This document shows, piece after piece, positions 1 through 11,221 of a stretch of 15,000 bases of DNA. Each line of letters opens with the position of its first letter. The stretch's first letter is position 1. The position numbers were made by a program, and so were the translations under genes. The notes under the pieces are model-generated. The model saw only the letters and a program-made list of their open reading frames with translations. It made no database searches and was not told the DNA's origin. The stretch is taken from positions 19,709,041-19,724,040 of the forward strand of contig CM022677.1 of the NCBI GenBank assembly GCA_012295275.1. The letters run 5' to 3'. Source of the DNA: Chrysomallon squamiferum (lineage: Eukaryota; Mollusca; Gastropoda; Neomphalida; Peltospiridae).

Positions 1-385
1 CTCAAAACGTTTTCTAGACAGATTGTATCAAACGTTATTTCAAATTAAATATTTGTTCTATGCAGTGTTCAGCTTGCCGTTTTCTCTTATTGTCAGTTGC
101 TAGATTCTAGTGAAATTATCTTTACTGCTATTAAAAGTAACTGAAAAGAGCAAACAATTACTAGGAAAATAAATGAGAAATCTGATATTGTTCAGAACTG
201 ATACTTCAAAATCGTACAAGAAAAAAAAACAGAAGTAATAATAATGATAATAAGAAGCAACAATAACAACAACAACAAGAACACACCCAGTTTAAAAAAT
301 CTCAGTTATATTTTTGCTGATGTGTCCAACACTTCCGAAAAAGTGCGAACTTCCAGAATTCTTCGATTGTTTTAGGAGTTTTGAT

Positions 386-417
<32 letters not shown>

Positions 418-1012
418 GAAATAAATATAAATATATATACAAATGCACACATTCATACATACGTACGGATATAAAAATGTACATACACAGAGGCTATCTG
501 TTTATCACAGGACGGAAAACTCTTTATTATACTTTATCATTATAAAGAAAACAGTTATAAAATGATATCACACCTACGTTGATAACCTGAAAAACAACAA
601 AGTAATTGCAATTGATGCTCCCAGAATTTCATTTATTTACTCTGTTGCTTCAAACTTTATTAAAACAAATACTGTTACTAAATTCTTAAAGAACAAGAAA
701 TTGTCTTCAAAAGCATCATTAATCACAGTCCTGAACTCTTCATTATATTTTATAATTCGCCAGAATCAGTGGAACACATCGACCATCTTCCAAGACAAGA
801 CACAAACCGAGCAGCTCCTCTGATGTCTGAGGCAGTAGAAAAAGCTTTTGATGGACTCGTTTAGTTTTTCTGTGTTAGAAGTACACATTTCAAATACACT
901 GACCTGCGGCTTAACTCTAACCACAGTAACTAAGAAAGATGCATGGTTCACCATTATTATCTCCCCTTGTTTCACTGCAGCCCAGATGTAACATTTTACA
1001 AAAGTTTTAATT
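1..1012. repeat. Spacer block, near-identical to 4997-6010
   Basis: AT-rich spacer with no supported gene. Alignment by eye to 4997-6010 shows only scattered substitutions and small indels over about 1 kb, much closer than the lectin exons of the same two units. It contains a (GTAA)n tract at about 387-417. A short minus-strand open frame at 766-975 has a counterpart at 5762-5947 but shows no recognisable domain and no sign of protein-level conservation. Confidence 0.85.
387..417. repeat. (GTAA)n microsatellite
   Basis: About seven tandem GTAA units; the unit B counterpart near 5386 is shorter, so it is length-variable between copies. Confidence 0.9.
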
Positions 1013-1109
1013 CATCATTTCCTGTAACGTGAACGTATCCTACAGTAATGTGTATATACGTACATACCTATCTAGATATATCTGTCTATATGTGTATATA
1101 TTATATTAC

Positions 1110-1145
1110 GTCCATCTATCTATCTATCTATATATCTATATACAT
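1110..1145. repeat. (TATC)n microsatellite
   Basis: Tandem TATC/CTAT tetranucleotides beside looser TATA/TCTA sequence. The matching tract in unit B lies at about 6096-6127. Confidence 0.85.
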
Positions 1146-1176
1146 CTATCTGATGCCAGTATGTCACATGGTTGCT

Positions 1177-1253
1177 TATTTTCAAATTAATATTCACAGA
1201 TGTTAACTTTTTGTTCAAATATGAATCCCCACTGCATCAACCATCGTTCATCT
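1177..1253 (-). pseudogene. Lectin exon 4 remnant (3' end only)
   Basis: The minus strand reads as the last 22 or so codons of a lectin exon 4 plus the start of its 3' untranslated region: WGFIFEQKVNICEY then TAA (stop at 1187-1189), against WGFICEQK...VCE in copies A and B. Cys144 and Cys152 equivalents are replaced by Trp and Phe. It sits exactly between 'gttgct' and 'gcaaaag', words that are adjacent in the corresponding places of unit B (near 6160) and unit C (near 10512). It therefore looks like a 77-bp patch inserted into spacer DNA, or a relic lost from the other two units. It is too short and mutated to encode a domain. Confidence 0.8.
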
Positions 1254-1254
1254 G

Positions 1255-1405
1255 CAAAAGAAAGGCTCACGTGATTTGAAAGAAAGGATCACGTGATTTA
1301 AAAGAAAGGCTCTCGTGATGTAAAAGAAAGGCTCACGTGATTTAGAAGAAAGGCTCACATGATGTAAAAGAAAGGCTCACGTGATGTAAAAGAAAGGGTC
1401 AAGTA
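1255..1405. repeat. TCACGTGA minisatellite, unit A (about 21-22 bp period)
   Basis: Seven tandem units of the form aaaagaaaggctcacgtgat plus one or two bases. Four carry an intact CACGTG; others have CTCGTG, CACATG or CAAGTA. It begins directly after the lectin exon remnant and ends in sequence shared with units B and C. CACGTG is the canonical E-box of bHLH-type factors; whether it acts as one here is unknown. Confidence 0.88.
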
Positions 1406-1518
1406 ATGTTTCTGGATGTGAAGCGCATTTATAGCAAAAATAAAGTTCTCATGATATTTGCAAATGTAATTTATTTATTTATTTGTTTATTTCATTTTAT
1501 TTATTTATTTATTTATTT

Positions 1519-1558
<40 letters not shown>

Positions 1559-1860
1559 TTTTGGATTTGTTGGACAGTTTATTTGTTTATATCTGTACAT
1601 GTGTGAGTATGTATGTGTGTATTTCAGACTGTGTGTTTATGTGTATATATGTGTGTGTTGTTGTTAGTGTGCATGTGAATGTGTATTTGTTAACATTTGC
1701 TGCAAATGTATGCTTGTTGGCATGTGTGCGTGTGTTACTACGAGCGTGTGTGTGTGAGTGACTGCATGTCTGCATAAGAGTTTGTGTGTATATGTGAGTG
1801 AAAGTGTGTGTTTGCTTTTGTATAATTTTTAATCTGTATTTAAAAATCAAGAGTGACAAA
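1406..1860. repeat. (TTTA)n plus TG-rich block, unit A
   Basis: Shared spacer module: a common lead-in (gcaaaaataaagttctcatg), then (TTTA)n at about 1467-1560, then TG-rich sequence full of tgtgtg and tatgtg words. The same module occurs at about 6221-6720 and 11360-11945. Open frames here are translated microsatellite and not genes. Confidence 0.85.
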
Positions 1861-2010
1861 TATATCTCACACCAGCTGCTTCTAACAACAACAAGTTCAC
1901 ATTACTACAACGTGGGCAGTAGCTAAATAGATAAAACATATGAAGTTACATTTATAACACAGTAACGCCATATCATATTACATTGTATTATATGAAGATA
2001 TATTTAATAT

Positions 2011-2017
2011 TCTCTCT

Positions 2018-2079
<62 letters not shown>
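2011..2079. repeat. (CT)n microsatellite, 3' flank of gene A
   Basis: Dinucleotide tract about 370 bp beyond the gene A stop. It matches the (CT)n starts near 6872 and 12125, where a (GA)n arm follows. Confidence 0.92.
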
Positions 2080-2080
<1 letters not shown>

Positions 2081-2210
2081 AATATAAATATAAATAAATT
2101 ACAGAATAAGATTCGTCTTTATTATATACGCACGAAACACGTTAGACAGGCGTTACCATATTTATACAATACTGGCGTGTGACGTTATCAACACGTAATG
2201 TCCAAAATCA

Positions 2211-2218
2211 TGACGTCA
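2211..2218. promoter_or_regulatory. TGACGTCA palindrome (CRE-type), 3' of gene A
   Basis: Perfect cAMP-response-element octamer within a spacer conserved in unit B (7730-7737), inside the shared context aatgtccaaaatcatgacgt. Activity is not shown by sequence. Confidence 0.4.
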
Positions 2219-2437
2219 CAGTATTTGTACATAATTGCACCATTACTCTCTCTCTCTTCTCTTTCGTGTTAAACTTTGACCCTGATGATGCCATTATTGT
2301 TGCTGCAGGTGTTGTTATTGTTGTTGTTGTTGCTGTTGCTTTTGCAGTTGTATTTTGAGTTACTGTTGTTATTGTTGTTATTATTTCTTTTATTATTATT
2401 ATTTCACAGAAAAAAATAAATGAAAGATATATAATAT

Positions 2438-2443
2438 TTTATT
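2438..2443 (-). terminator. Poly(A) signal, gene A
   Basis: AATAAA on the sense strand, beginning six bases after the stop codon and conserved at the same place in all three copies. A functional signal here would give a very short 3' untranslated region. Confidence 0.5.
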
Positions 2444-2449
2444 TTCAAA

Positions 2450-3094
2450 TTAATATTCACAGACGTTCGGTTTTTGTTCACAGATGAATTCCCTCTCCCA
2501 CGAACATGGTGCATCATTCCATCTGTAACCACGAACGACCCATATTTCCACACAGTTCTCTTTTCCTTCGTGGTTATCAGGTTGACCCGAACACCAGTTA
2601 GTATAGATCATATCTTTCGATTTTAGGCCGTTCAGTTTCCACTGGAAACGACCTTCAACTTGGATGTCATTAGCCCCGATCCAGTAGCCTTCCGCTGTTA
2701 AATAAATTGCGGAAATTTCAGTTGCATTTCGTCGTTCTTGATCTTAATTTTAATTACTTTAGAACTGTGTGTGTGAGTGAGTGTGTGTTTGTTTGTTTGT
2801 ATGTGTGTGTGTGTGTATGTGTGTGTATGTGTGTGTGACTGTTTGTGTTCTACAACTGATCTTATTCATTTTTTCTAGTAATAAAATTCAGACATACTTT
2901 TTGACATTTTCATAATATGGTTACGAAGATATGCGTCTTCTTTGGCAGAAGTGATAACAGCAAGATAGGAGTTCATGCTTTCACAGTAGTTCTGAGAAAA
3001 ATAACAACGAACGACAATACTAATACTAATAAAATAAAAAATAATCACTATCATCATCGTCACAAGAAGCATATACACATATATACCAAATCGC

Positions 3095-3186
<92 letters not shown>

Positions 3187-3244
3187 ATGAGAGAGAGAGA
3201 CACAGGCAGACAGAGAGAGAGAGAGAGAAAGAGAGAGACAGAAA

Positions 3245-3338
<94 letters not shown>

Positions 3339-3510
3339 GAGAGAGACTCACCTTTGCCTCAATCCACGTAGCTGTTACTCCTTTACGGGAAAACCAGTAG
3401 CAACTTCTGCCGTAACGAATAAAACCAGACTGGCATCTTCCAGTATCTTAATCAAAATAAAAAATGTTGTGTCTCAAATTTTATATTAAACACACTCACA
3501 TATACACAAG

Positions 3511-3542
<32 letters not shown>

Positions 3543-3925
3543 GTCACACCCACCTAAAACAAAAAATATAGAAAAATGAAACAAATACACAAATAGAAAG
3601 TTAACTCAAACACACCCCCCCAAAAAAAAACACAGAACCACAAATTAAACACGAATTAAGACGTTTTAAAACATATAAAGCAACTAAAACAGATTTGAGA
3701 TCTTCGTGGTACTTTTGCTGTTACTAATGCTACTGCATCTATTGCTACTTTAATACTAATTCTACTGCAACGATTGCCTTACTGATACTATTATTAATAC
3801 TACTTCTATTATAAAATATACATTCTTTCAAAATAATCAAGTCAATAAAGCCCTTTTATTTTTCTAAATTTACCTGCACACTGCAAAACTGAGACGAAGA
3901 CCACGATAAAAACGTAAACGTTCAT
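2450..3925 (-). CDS. Secreted C-type lectin, tandem copy A (four exons, intact)
   Basis: Spliced gene with exons at 3874-3925, 3352-3446, 2898-2991 and 2450-2694, giving 161 residues. Introns begin GT and end AG, in phases 1, 0 and 1. Exon 1 encodes a hydrophobic signal peptide (MNVYVFIVVFVSVLQCA). The rest is one long-form CTLD: Cys22-Cys33 would form the N-terminal pair, Cys52-Cys152 and Cys128-Cys144 the core pairs. WIG is at 85-87, QPD at 118-120, Glu126, and WND at 139-141, so all expected calcium-site-2 ligands are present. From the family, QPD points to galactose-type sugar binding by a secreted recognition protein, either immune or matrix (perlucin-like). Extra cysteines lie at 115 and 159. 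The exon 3 donor has A rather than G at its last exonic base, which makes residue 81 Thr. Closest relative here is copy B. The start is the first ATG before the signal peptide, aligned with copy B. Function and ligand are inferred from motifs only. Confidence 0.86.
3097..3346. repeat. (GA)n-rich tract in intron 2 of gene A
   Basis: Two long pure GA stretches separated by an interrupted part with gagaatga, cagacaga and gaaagaga variants. It ends five bases from the exon 2 donor (3350-3351). On the sense strand it is a (CT)n tract running from just after the donor. Confidence 0.93.
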
Positions 3926-3995
3926 GATTTTTATTTTAGCAGAAACAAGCTTCTGATCCTTTTTATTGAAAACGAAATCAAAGAGGTGAAAATGG
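3926..3995 (-). promoter_or_regulatory. Conserved proximal upstream block, gene A
   Basis: The sequence just 5' of the gene A start codon is nearly identical to that of gene B (9680-9745) and close to that of copy C (14325-14390). It includes a GAAAACGAAA element at 3968-3977, 43-52 bp before the ATG, and an AATAAAAAGG stretch that might serve as a weak TATA-like element. Conservation is seen; promoter function is inferred. Confidence 0.55.
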
Positions 3996-4683
3996 ATATA
4001 CGTAAAATCACAGCTGTTGTCTGTAACATAAAACTGTTTTTAGTTAGAGAAACTGTATATATGAGAAAGAGATATTATACTACTCGTCAAAACGATATCA
4101 AAAGGTGACAATTAATCAACGTCACATGTATGTATGTACGTGTAAGCACAGCTGTGGTTTGTAAGCTAAAACTGTTTTTAACTATAAAAACTGTACCAGT
4201 GAGTAAGAGATGTTACATTCATTTGTGAGTGTTTATGTGTGTGGATCGGAAACAAATATTGGAGCGTAAACAGATTATTATTACTATATCCTGTTAGGTG
4301 GTGTGAACAGATACTGTTACTTATTCTTTTTCTGATTCAGTAGATTAAATGTTTACAGTTATATTGATATATAGTCCATTACGTTTTACTTTAGGTTAGG
4401 TAGAATTTTAGTGAAAATTTCATGGAGTTATCGTGCGTTTAAAGGATAAAATGAGAATTTATTGTGAGTATTTATTTTAATAAAGCTTGAAACAATAGAT
4501 TAAAATAAATTAAATTCTGAGAACATAAACTGGAAATACTTCATTTTTCATGTTATCATAGTTAATATTTTCATTTTATTACAATTATTATTTTTTTTCT
4601 CATTCTCTTACTTCAGTCGTCATATACCTTCAATATACTCGGATGCTATTTATTGCTTTTTTTCCATTAGAATCACTTCAAGT

Positions 4684-4710
4684 ATTATTATTATTATTAT
4701 TATTATTATC
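4684..4710. repeat. (ATT)n microsatellite
   Basis: About nine units, upstream of gene A on its 5' side. Confidence 0.9.
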
Positions 4711-4733
4711 CGTAGAGTTAGTGCTTCAAGGCA

Positions 4734-4747
4734 GTATGACGTCATAC
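4734..4747. promoter_or_regulatory. 14-bp palindrome with central TGACGTCA, upstream of gene A
   Basis: GTATGACGTCATAC is a perfect palindrome about 0.8 kb upstream of the gene A start codon, with a second ATGACGT word about 20 bp further on. The matching segment is deleted in unit B and lies beyond the window in unit C. Confidence 0.4.
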
Positions 4748-4996
4748 CTAGGCCTCGTCTTCCAGATGACGTATTTTACACATATCCGATCCATTTTCAA
4801 TTAGCGTTTTAGTAAATTATGTTTTCTTCAAGATTTTATTAAAAATGAGAGACAAAAAAAAAAGGCCAGAAGAAAGCACTGCCTCAAAAGGCAAAGAAAG
4901 GAAAACAAAAATCAGTAACTTTTAAACTTAAAGTGATTTTTTATATATTTTTTAATTACGTACAGACAGGCAAAATGATAAAGTATTTTCACGTAT

Positions 4997-6010
4997 CTCA
5001 AAACGTTTTCTAGACAGATTGTATCAAACGTTATTTCAAATTAAATATTTGTTCTATGCAGTGTTCAGCTTGCCGTTTTCTCTTATTGTCAGTTGCTAGA
5101 TTCTAGTGAAATTATCTTTACTGCTATTAAAAGTAACTGAAAAGAGCAAACAATTACTAGGAAAATAAATGAGAAATCTGATATTGTTCAGAACTGATAC
5201 TTCAAAATCGTACAAGAAAAAAAAACAGAAGTAATAATAATGATAATAAGAAGCAACAATAACAACAACAACAAGAACACACCCAGTTTAAAAAAAATCT
5301 CAGTTATATTTTTGCTGATGTGTCCAACACTTCCGAAAAAGTGCGAACTTCCAGAATTCTTCGATTGTTTTAGGAGTTTTGATTAAGTAAGTAAGTAAGT
5401 AAGCAAGTAAAAGCTTTTAAATATAAATATATATACAAATGCACACATTCATACATACGTACGGATATAAAAATGTACATACACAGAGGCTATCTGTTTA
5501 TCACAGGACGGAAAACTCTTTATTATACTTTATCATTATAAAGAAAACAGTTATAAAATGATATCACACCTACGTTGATAACCTGAAAAACAACAAAGTA
5601 ATTGCAATTGATGCTCCCAGAATTTCATTTATTTACTCTGTTGCTTCAAACTTTATTAAAACAAATACTGTTACTAAATTCTTAAAGAACAAGAAATTGT
5701 CTTCAAAAGCATCATTAATCACAGTCCTGAACTCTTCATTATATTTTATAATTCGCCAGAATCAGTGGAACACATCGGCCATCTTCCAAGACAAGACACA
5801 AACCCAGCAGTTCCTCTGATGTTTGAGGCAGAACAAAAAGCTTTTGGTGGACTTGTTTAGTTTTTCTGTGTTAGAGGTACACATTTCAAATACACTGACC
5901 TGCGGCTTAACTCTAACCACCGTAACTAAGAGAGATGCATGTTTCACCAGTGTTATCTACCCTTGTTTCCCTGCAGCCCAGACGTAACATTTTACAACAG
6001 TTTTAACAGA
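4997..6010. repeat. Spacer block, near-identical to 1-1012
   Basis: Unit B partner of the first kilobase. The (GTAA)n tract at about 5386-5403 is shorter and followed by 'aagcaagtaaaagctt' rather than the unit A sequence. No gene is supported. Confidence 0.85.
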
Positions 6011-6095
6011 TCATTTCCTGTAACGTGAACGTATCCTAAACTAGAGTATATAGCTACATACCTATTTGGATATATCTACGTCTACGTCTATGTAT

Positions 6096-6127
<32 letters not shown>
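6096..6127. repeat. (TATC)n microsatellite
   Basis: About eight TATC units in the unit B spacer, matching the tract near 1110. Confidence 0.9.
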
Positions 6128-6162
6128 ATCTTTCTGATGCCAATTTGTCACATGGTTGCTGC

Positions 6163-6232
6163 AAAAGAAACGTTACGTGTTCTGAAAGAAAGGGTCACGT
6201 GATTTGAAAGAAAGGCTCACATGATGTTTCTG
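6163..6232. repeat. TCACGTGA minisatellite, unit B (contracted)
   Basis: Only about three units, one with an intact TCACGTGA (near 6195), one with TTACGTGT and one with TCACATGA. It lies at the same place in the unit as the arrays at 1255-1405 and 10514-10955. Confidence 0.8.
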
Positions 6233-6316
6233 GATTTGAGTTGCATTTGTAGCAAAAATAAAGTTCTCATGGTGTTTGCAAAGATAATTTATTATTTTTT
6301 TAATTTTTATTTCATT

Positions 6317-6355
<39 letters not shown>

Positions 6356-6720
6356 TTTTTTTTTTTTTCGGGTTTGTTGGAGAGCGTATTTGGTTATGTC
6401 TGTATATGTGTGTGACTGTGTATGTGTGTATTTCAGTAAGTGTGTTTTTTTGTTTTGTGAAACGGCGTGTGACTGTATGTTTACGTGTATATACGTGTGT
6501 GTGTGTTTGTTAGTGTGCAAGTGAATGTGTATTTGTTAATGCTTACTGCAAATGTATGCTTGTTGGTATGTGTTGATGTGTATGCGTGTGTTTGTGCGTG
6601 CGTGAGTGTGAGTGACTGAATGAGTGGATATGAGTTCGTGTGTATATATGAGCATAAGTGTGTGTTTGCTTTTGTATCATTTTTAATCTGTATTTTAAAA
6701 TCAAGAATGACAAATATATC
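6221..6720. repeat. (TTTA)n plus TG-rich block, unit B
   Basis: Same module as 1406-1860, with (TTTA)n at about 6313-6357 followed by a T run and TG-rich sequence. No gene is supported. Confidence 0.85.
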
Positions 6721-6871
6721 CTACAACAGCTGAATCTAACAACAACAAGTTCATATTACTACAACGTGGGCAGCAGCGAAAAATAAATGAAATAGATAAA
6801 ATATTATGTTACATTTATAACACAGTAACAGAGTACTGTATGACAAAATACGTGTGAAGTTATATTTAATA

Positions 6872-6891
6872 CTCTCTCTCTCTGTACATTT

Positions 6892-6940
<49 letters not shown>
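6872..6940. repeat. (CT)n then (AG)n inverted microsatellite, unit B
   Basis: A short (CT)6 run at 6872-6883 is followed after about nine bases by (AG)24 to 6940, so the two arms can pair as a hairpin. Confidence 0.88.
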
Positions 6941-7953
<1,013 letters not shown>

Positions 7954-8055
7954 TCTTCTTCTTAGTTTCTGTCCTTGGTGATTATATTTTGTTGCTGCAG
8001 CTGTTGTTCCTGTTGTTGCAGCTGTTGCTTTTTGTGTTCCTGTTGTTAGTGTTAT

Positions 8056-8102
<47 letters not shown>
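8056..8102. repeat. (ACT)n microsatellite
   Basis: About 15 trinucleotide units just beyond the 3' end of gene B. Confidence 0.93.
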
Positions 8103-8144
8103 TTTCACAGAAAGAAAAAAAGATAAATGAAACATATATAATAT

Positions 8145-8150
8145 TTTATT
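8145..8150 (-). terminator. Poly(A) signal, gene B
   Basis: AATAAA on the sense strand six bases after the stop codon, as in gene A. Confidence 0.5.
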
Positions 8151-8156
8151 TTCAAA

Positions 8157-9679
<1,523 letters not shown>

Positions 9680-9760
9680 GATTTTTATTTTAGCAGAAAC
9701 AGCCTTCTGATCCTTTTTATTGAAAACGAAATCAAAAAGGTGAAAATGGACTAACGTCAT
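9680..9760 (-). promoter_or_regulatory. Conserved proximal upstream block, gene B
   Basis: Same arrangement as gene A: GAAAACGAAA at 9722-9731, again 43-52 bp before the ATG, and an ACGTCA half-CRE word at 9754-9759. The start site of transcription cannot be placed from sequence alone. Confidence 0.55.
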
Positions 9761-10325
9761 GTGTGTTTATTACGTGTGAACTCAGCTTTTGTTTGTAATG
9801 TAAAACCTTTTGTTTGTTGATGTTAAAAACTGTACGTGTGAGAAAGAGATATTAATCTCATCTTTGAGTGTGTATATGCAGGGACTACAGGGGGGGTCGA
9901 GCCGGTCCATTTTGTGCTTTTGTAAATTATTGTTTCTGCACGATTTTATTAAAAATCAGAGAGAAAAAGGGCCAGAAAGGTATAGAGAAATCAGTTTTTA
10001 AATTTACAGTTAATTGTTTTTCAGTAACAACATACAGAGAGGCAAAATGATGAAGTTTTTTTTCCATGTGTTTGAAAACGTTTTCTAGGCAGGCTGTATT
10101 AAAAGTTATTTCAAATTAAATATTTGTTCTTTGAAATGTTCAGCCTCCCGTTGGCTCTATTTATCAGTTGGAAGATTCTAGTGGAATTATCTACACTGGA
10201 AGTAAAAGTAACTTAAAAGACCTAAAAATGACTAAGAAAATAAATGAGAAATCTGATATAGTTCAGAATTTATCATTCAAAATCGTATAAGAAAAAAACA
10301 AACACCAGAGAACCAAACAAACAAA
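9761..10325. other. Upstream spacer of gene B, no gene
   Basis: Promoter-distal spacer, much shorter than in units A and C because of a deletion at about 9878-9905 filled by GC-rich sequence. From about 10072 it matches the first 300 bp of unit A. Confidence 0.75.
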
Positions 10326-10344
10326 TTATAATAATAATAATAAT

Positions 10345-10395
<51 letters not shown>

Positions 10396-10413
10396 TAATA
10401 ATAATAATAATAA
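10326..10413. repeat. (TAA)n microsatellite
   Basis: Nearly perfect ATA/TAA trinucleotides in the spacer of unit C. The poly-Ile or poly-Tyr open frames on the other strand are artefacts of this tract. Confidence 0.95.
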
Positions 10414-10513
10414 TGATACCTGCATATGCGATGACGGCGAAGAACATTTCAAGTATTTCGATGGCAACGAACTGACAAGACAGTACCTGATGCCAAAATG
10501 TCAGATGGTTGCT

Positions 10514-10955
10514 GCAAAAGAAAGGCTCACGTGATGTTTCTGTAAAAGAAAGGCTCACGTGATTTAAAAGAAAGGCTGACGAGATATTGCTGTAAAAGAA
10601 AGGCTCACGTGATGTGCCTGTGAAAGAAAGGCTCACGTGATGTTTCTGTAAAAGAAAGGCTCACGTGATGTTTCAATGAAAGAGAGGGTCACGTGATGTT
10701 TCTGTGAAAGAGAGGGTAACGTGATGTTGCTTTAAAACAAAGGCTCACGTGGTGTTTCTTTAAAACAAAGGCTCACATGGTGTTTCTGTAAAAGAAAGGC
10801 TCACGTGATGTTTCAATGAAAGAGAGGGTCACGTGATGTTTCTGTGAAAGAGAGGGTAACGTGATGTTTCTGTAAAACAAAGGCTCACGTGATGTTTCTG
10901 TAAATGAAAGGCTCACGTGATGTTGCTGTAAAAGTAAGGCTCACTTTTATCTCGT
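10514..10955. repeat. TCACGTGA minisatellite, unit C (expanded, 28-bp period)
   Basis: About 16 units, most of 28 bp, built on aaagaaaggctcacgtgatg followed by tttctgt. Eleven units carry CACGTG, ten of them as the full TCACGTGA palindrome. A five-unit block starting at 10650 repeats at 10790, a 140-bp higher-order repeat. The array lies about 0.84 to 1.28 kb upstream of the gene B start codon. Confidence 0.92.
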
Positions 10956-11221
10956 TTTAGTAAGACACGTGTAATTTTCAACAGCAAGCAGCTCCTCATT
11001 CTCGCTATCTTCAGTTTCTTCTCTCTCCATTGTATCAACTGTGTCTGCATTCGTTTAATTCAGCAGTGCTCCATGAATTTGGTGGAAATGTAGTTGCTGT
11101 CTTTTTCTACAACATTTGAAATTCTTTCATCCGAATCATTTCCGACGTTGCAGGTGTAGCAGTTGTTAAAGCAGCAGTGTCTAGACGCAGGACTACAGAG
11201 TAGACTGTCTTGGAGTTCGTG
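10956..11221. other. Unit C-specific segment, unassigned
   Basis: About 260 bp with higher GC than its surroundings and no counterpart seen in units A or B. On the minus strand one frame runs through a cysteine-rich stretch (CSPASRHCCFNNCYTCNVGN, about 11134-11193) and ends at a TGA after about 27 more codons. Other frames are also partly open, including one on the + strand. I recognise no family; it may be a fragment of a gene or mobile element, or chance. Confidence 0.3.

Larger units (their letters stand above)
1861..2437. other. 3' flank of gene A, no gene
   Basis: Spacer with the (CT)n tract, a CRE palindrome and TTG/CTG-rich sequence. It shares blocks with 6720-8150 and 11945-12640. 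No gene is supported. Confidence 0.75.
1..4996. repeat. 5-kb tandem unit A
   Basis: The sequence from position 1 (ctcaaaacgttttctagaca) recurs from 4997, so this is one full period of a head-to-tail array. It contains spacer, a lectin scrap, the TCACGTGA minisatellite, microsatellites and intact lectin gene A with its upstream side. The period boundary is set by the window start and is arbitrary. Confidence 0.9.
3996..4996. other. Upstream spacer of gene A, no gene
   Basis: AT-rich spacer. It holds a partial direct duplication of the promoter-side segment (about 3970-4085 and 4088-4220). The following 500-600 bp closely match 14500-15000, and the tail matches 9910-10071. No convincing open frame. 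Confidence 0.75.

Noticed and set aside
388-450. GTAAGT repeats as splice donors.
   Set aside because: They are a tetranucleotide microsatellite with no adjoining open frame.
766-975. Minus-strand open frame of 69 residues with a 61-residue counterpart at 5762-5947.
   Set aside because: The two copies lie in near-identical spacer, yet many of their few differences change the amino acid. There is no recognisable domain, no splice context and no unit C partner.
2875-3489. Open frames of 158 and 190 residues on both strands.
   Set aside because: They are mostly Ser-Leu or Arg-Glu from the (GA)n tract. Only the part at 2898-2991 is coding, as lectin exon 3.
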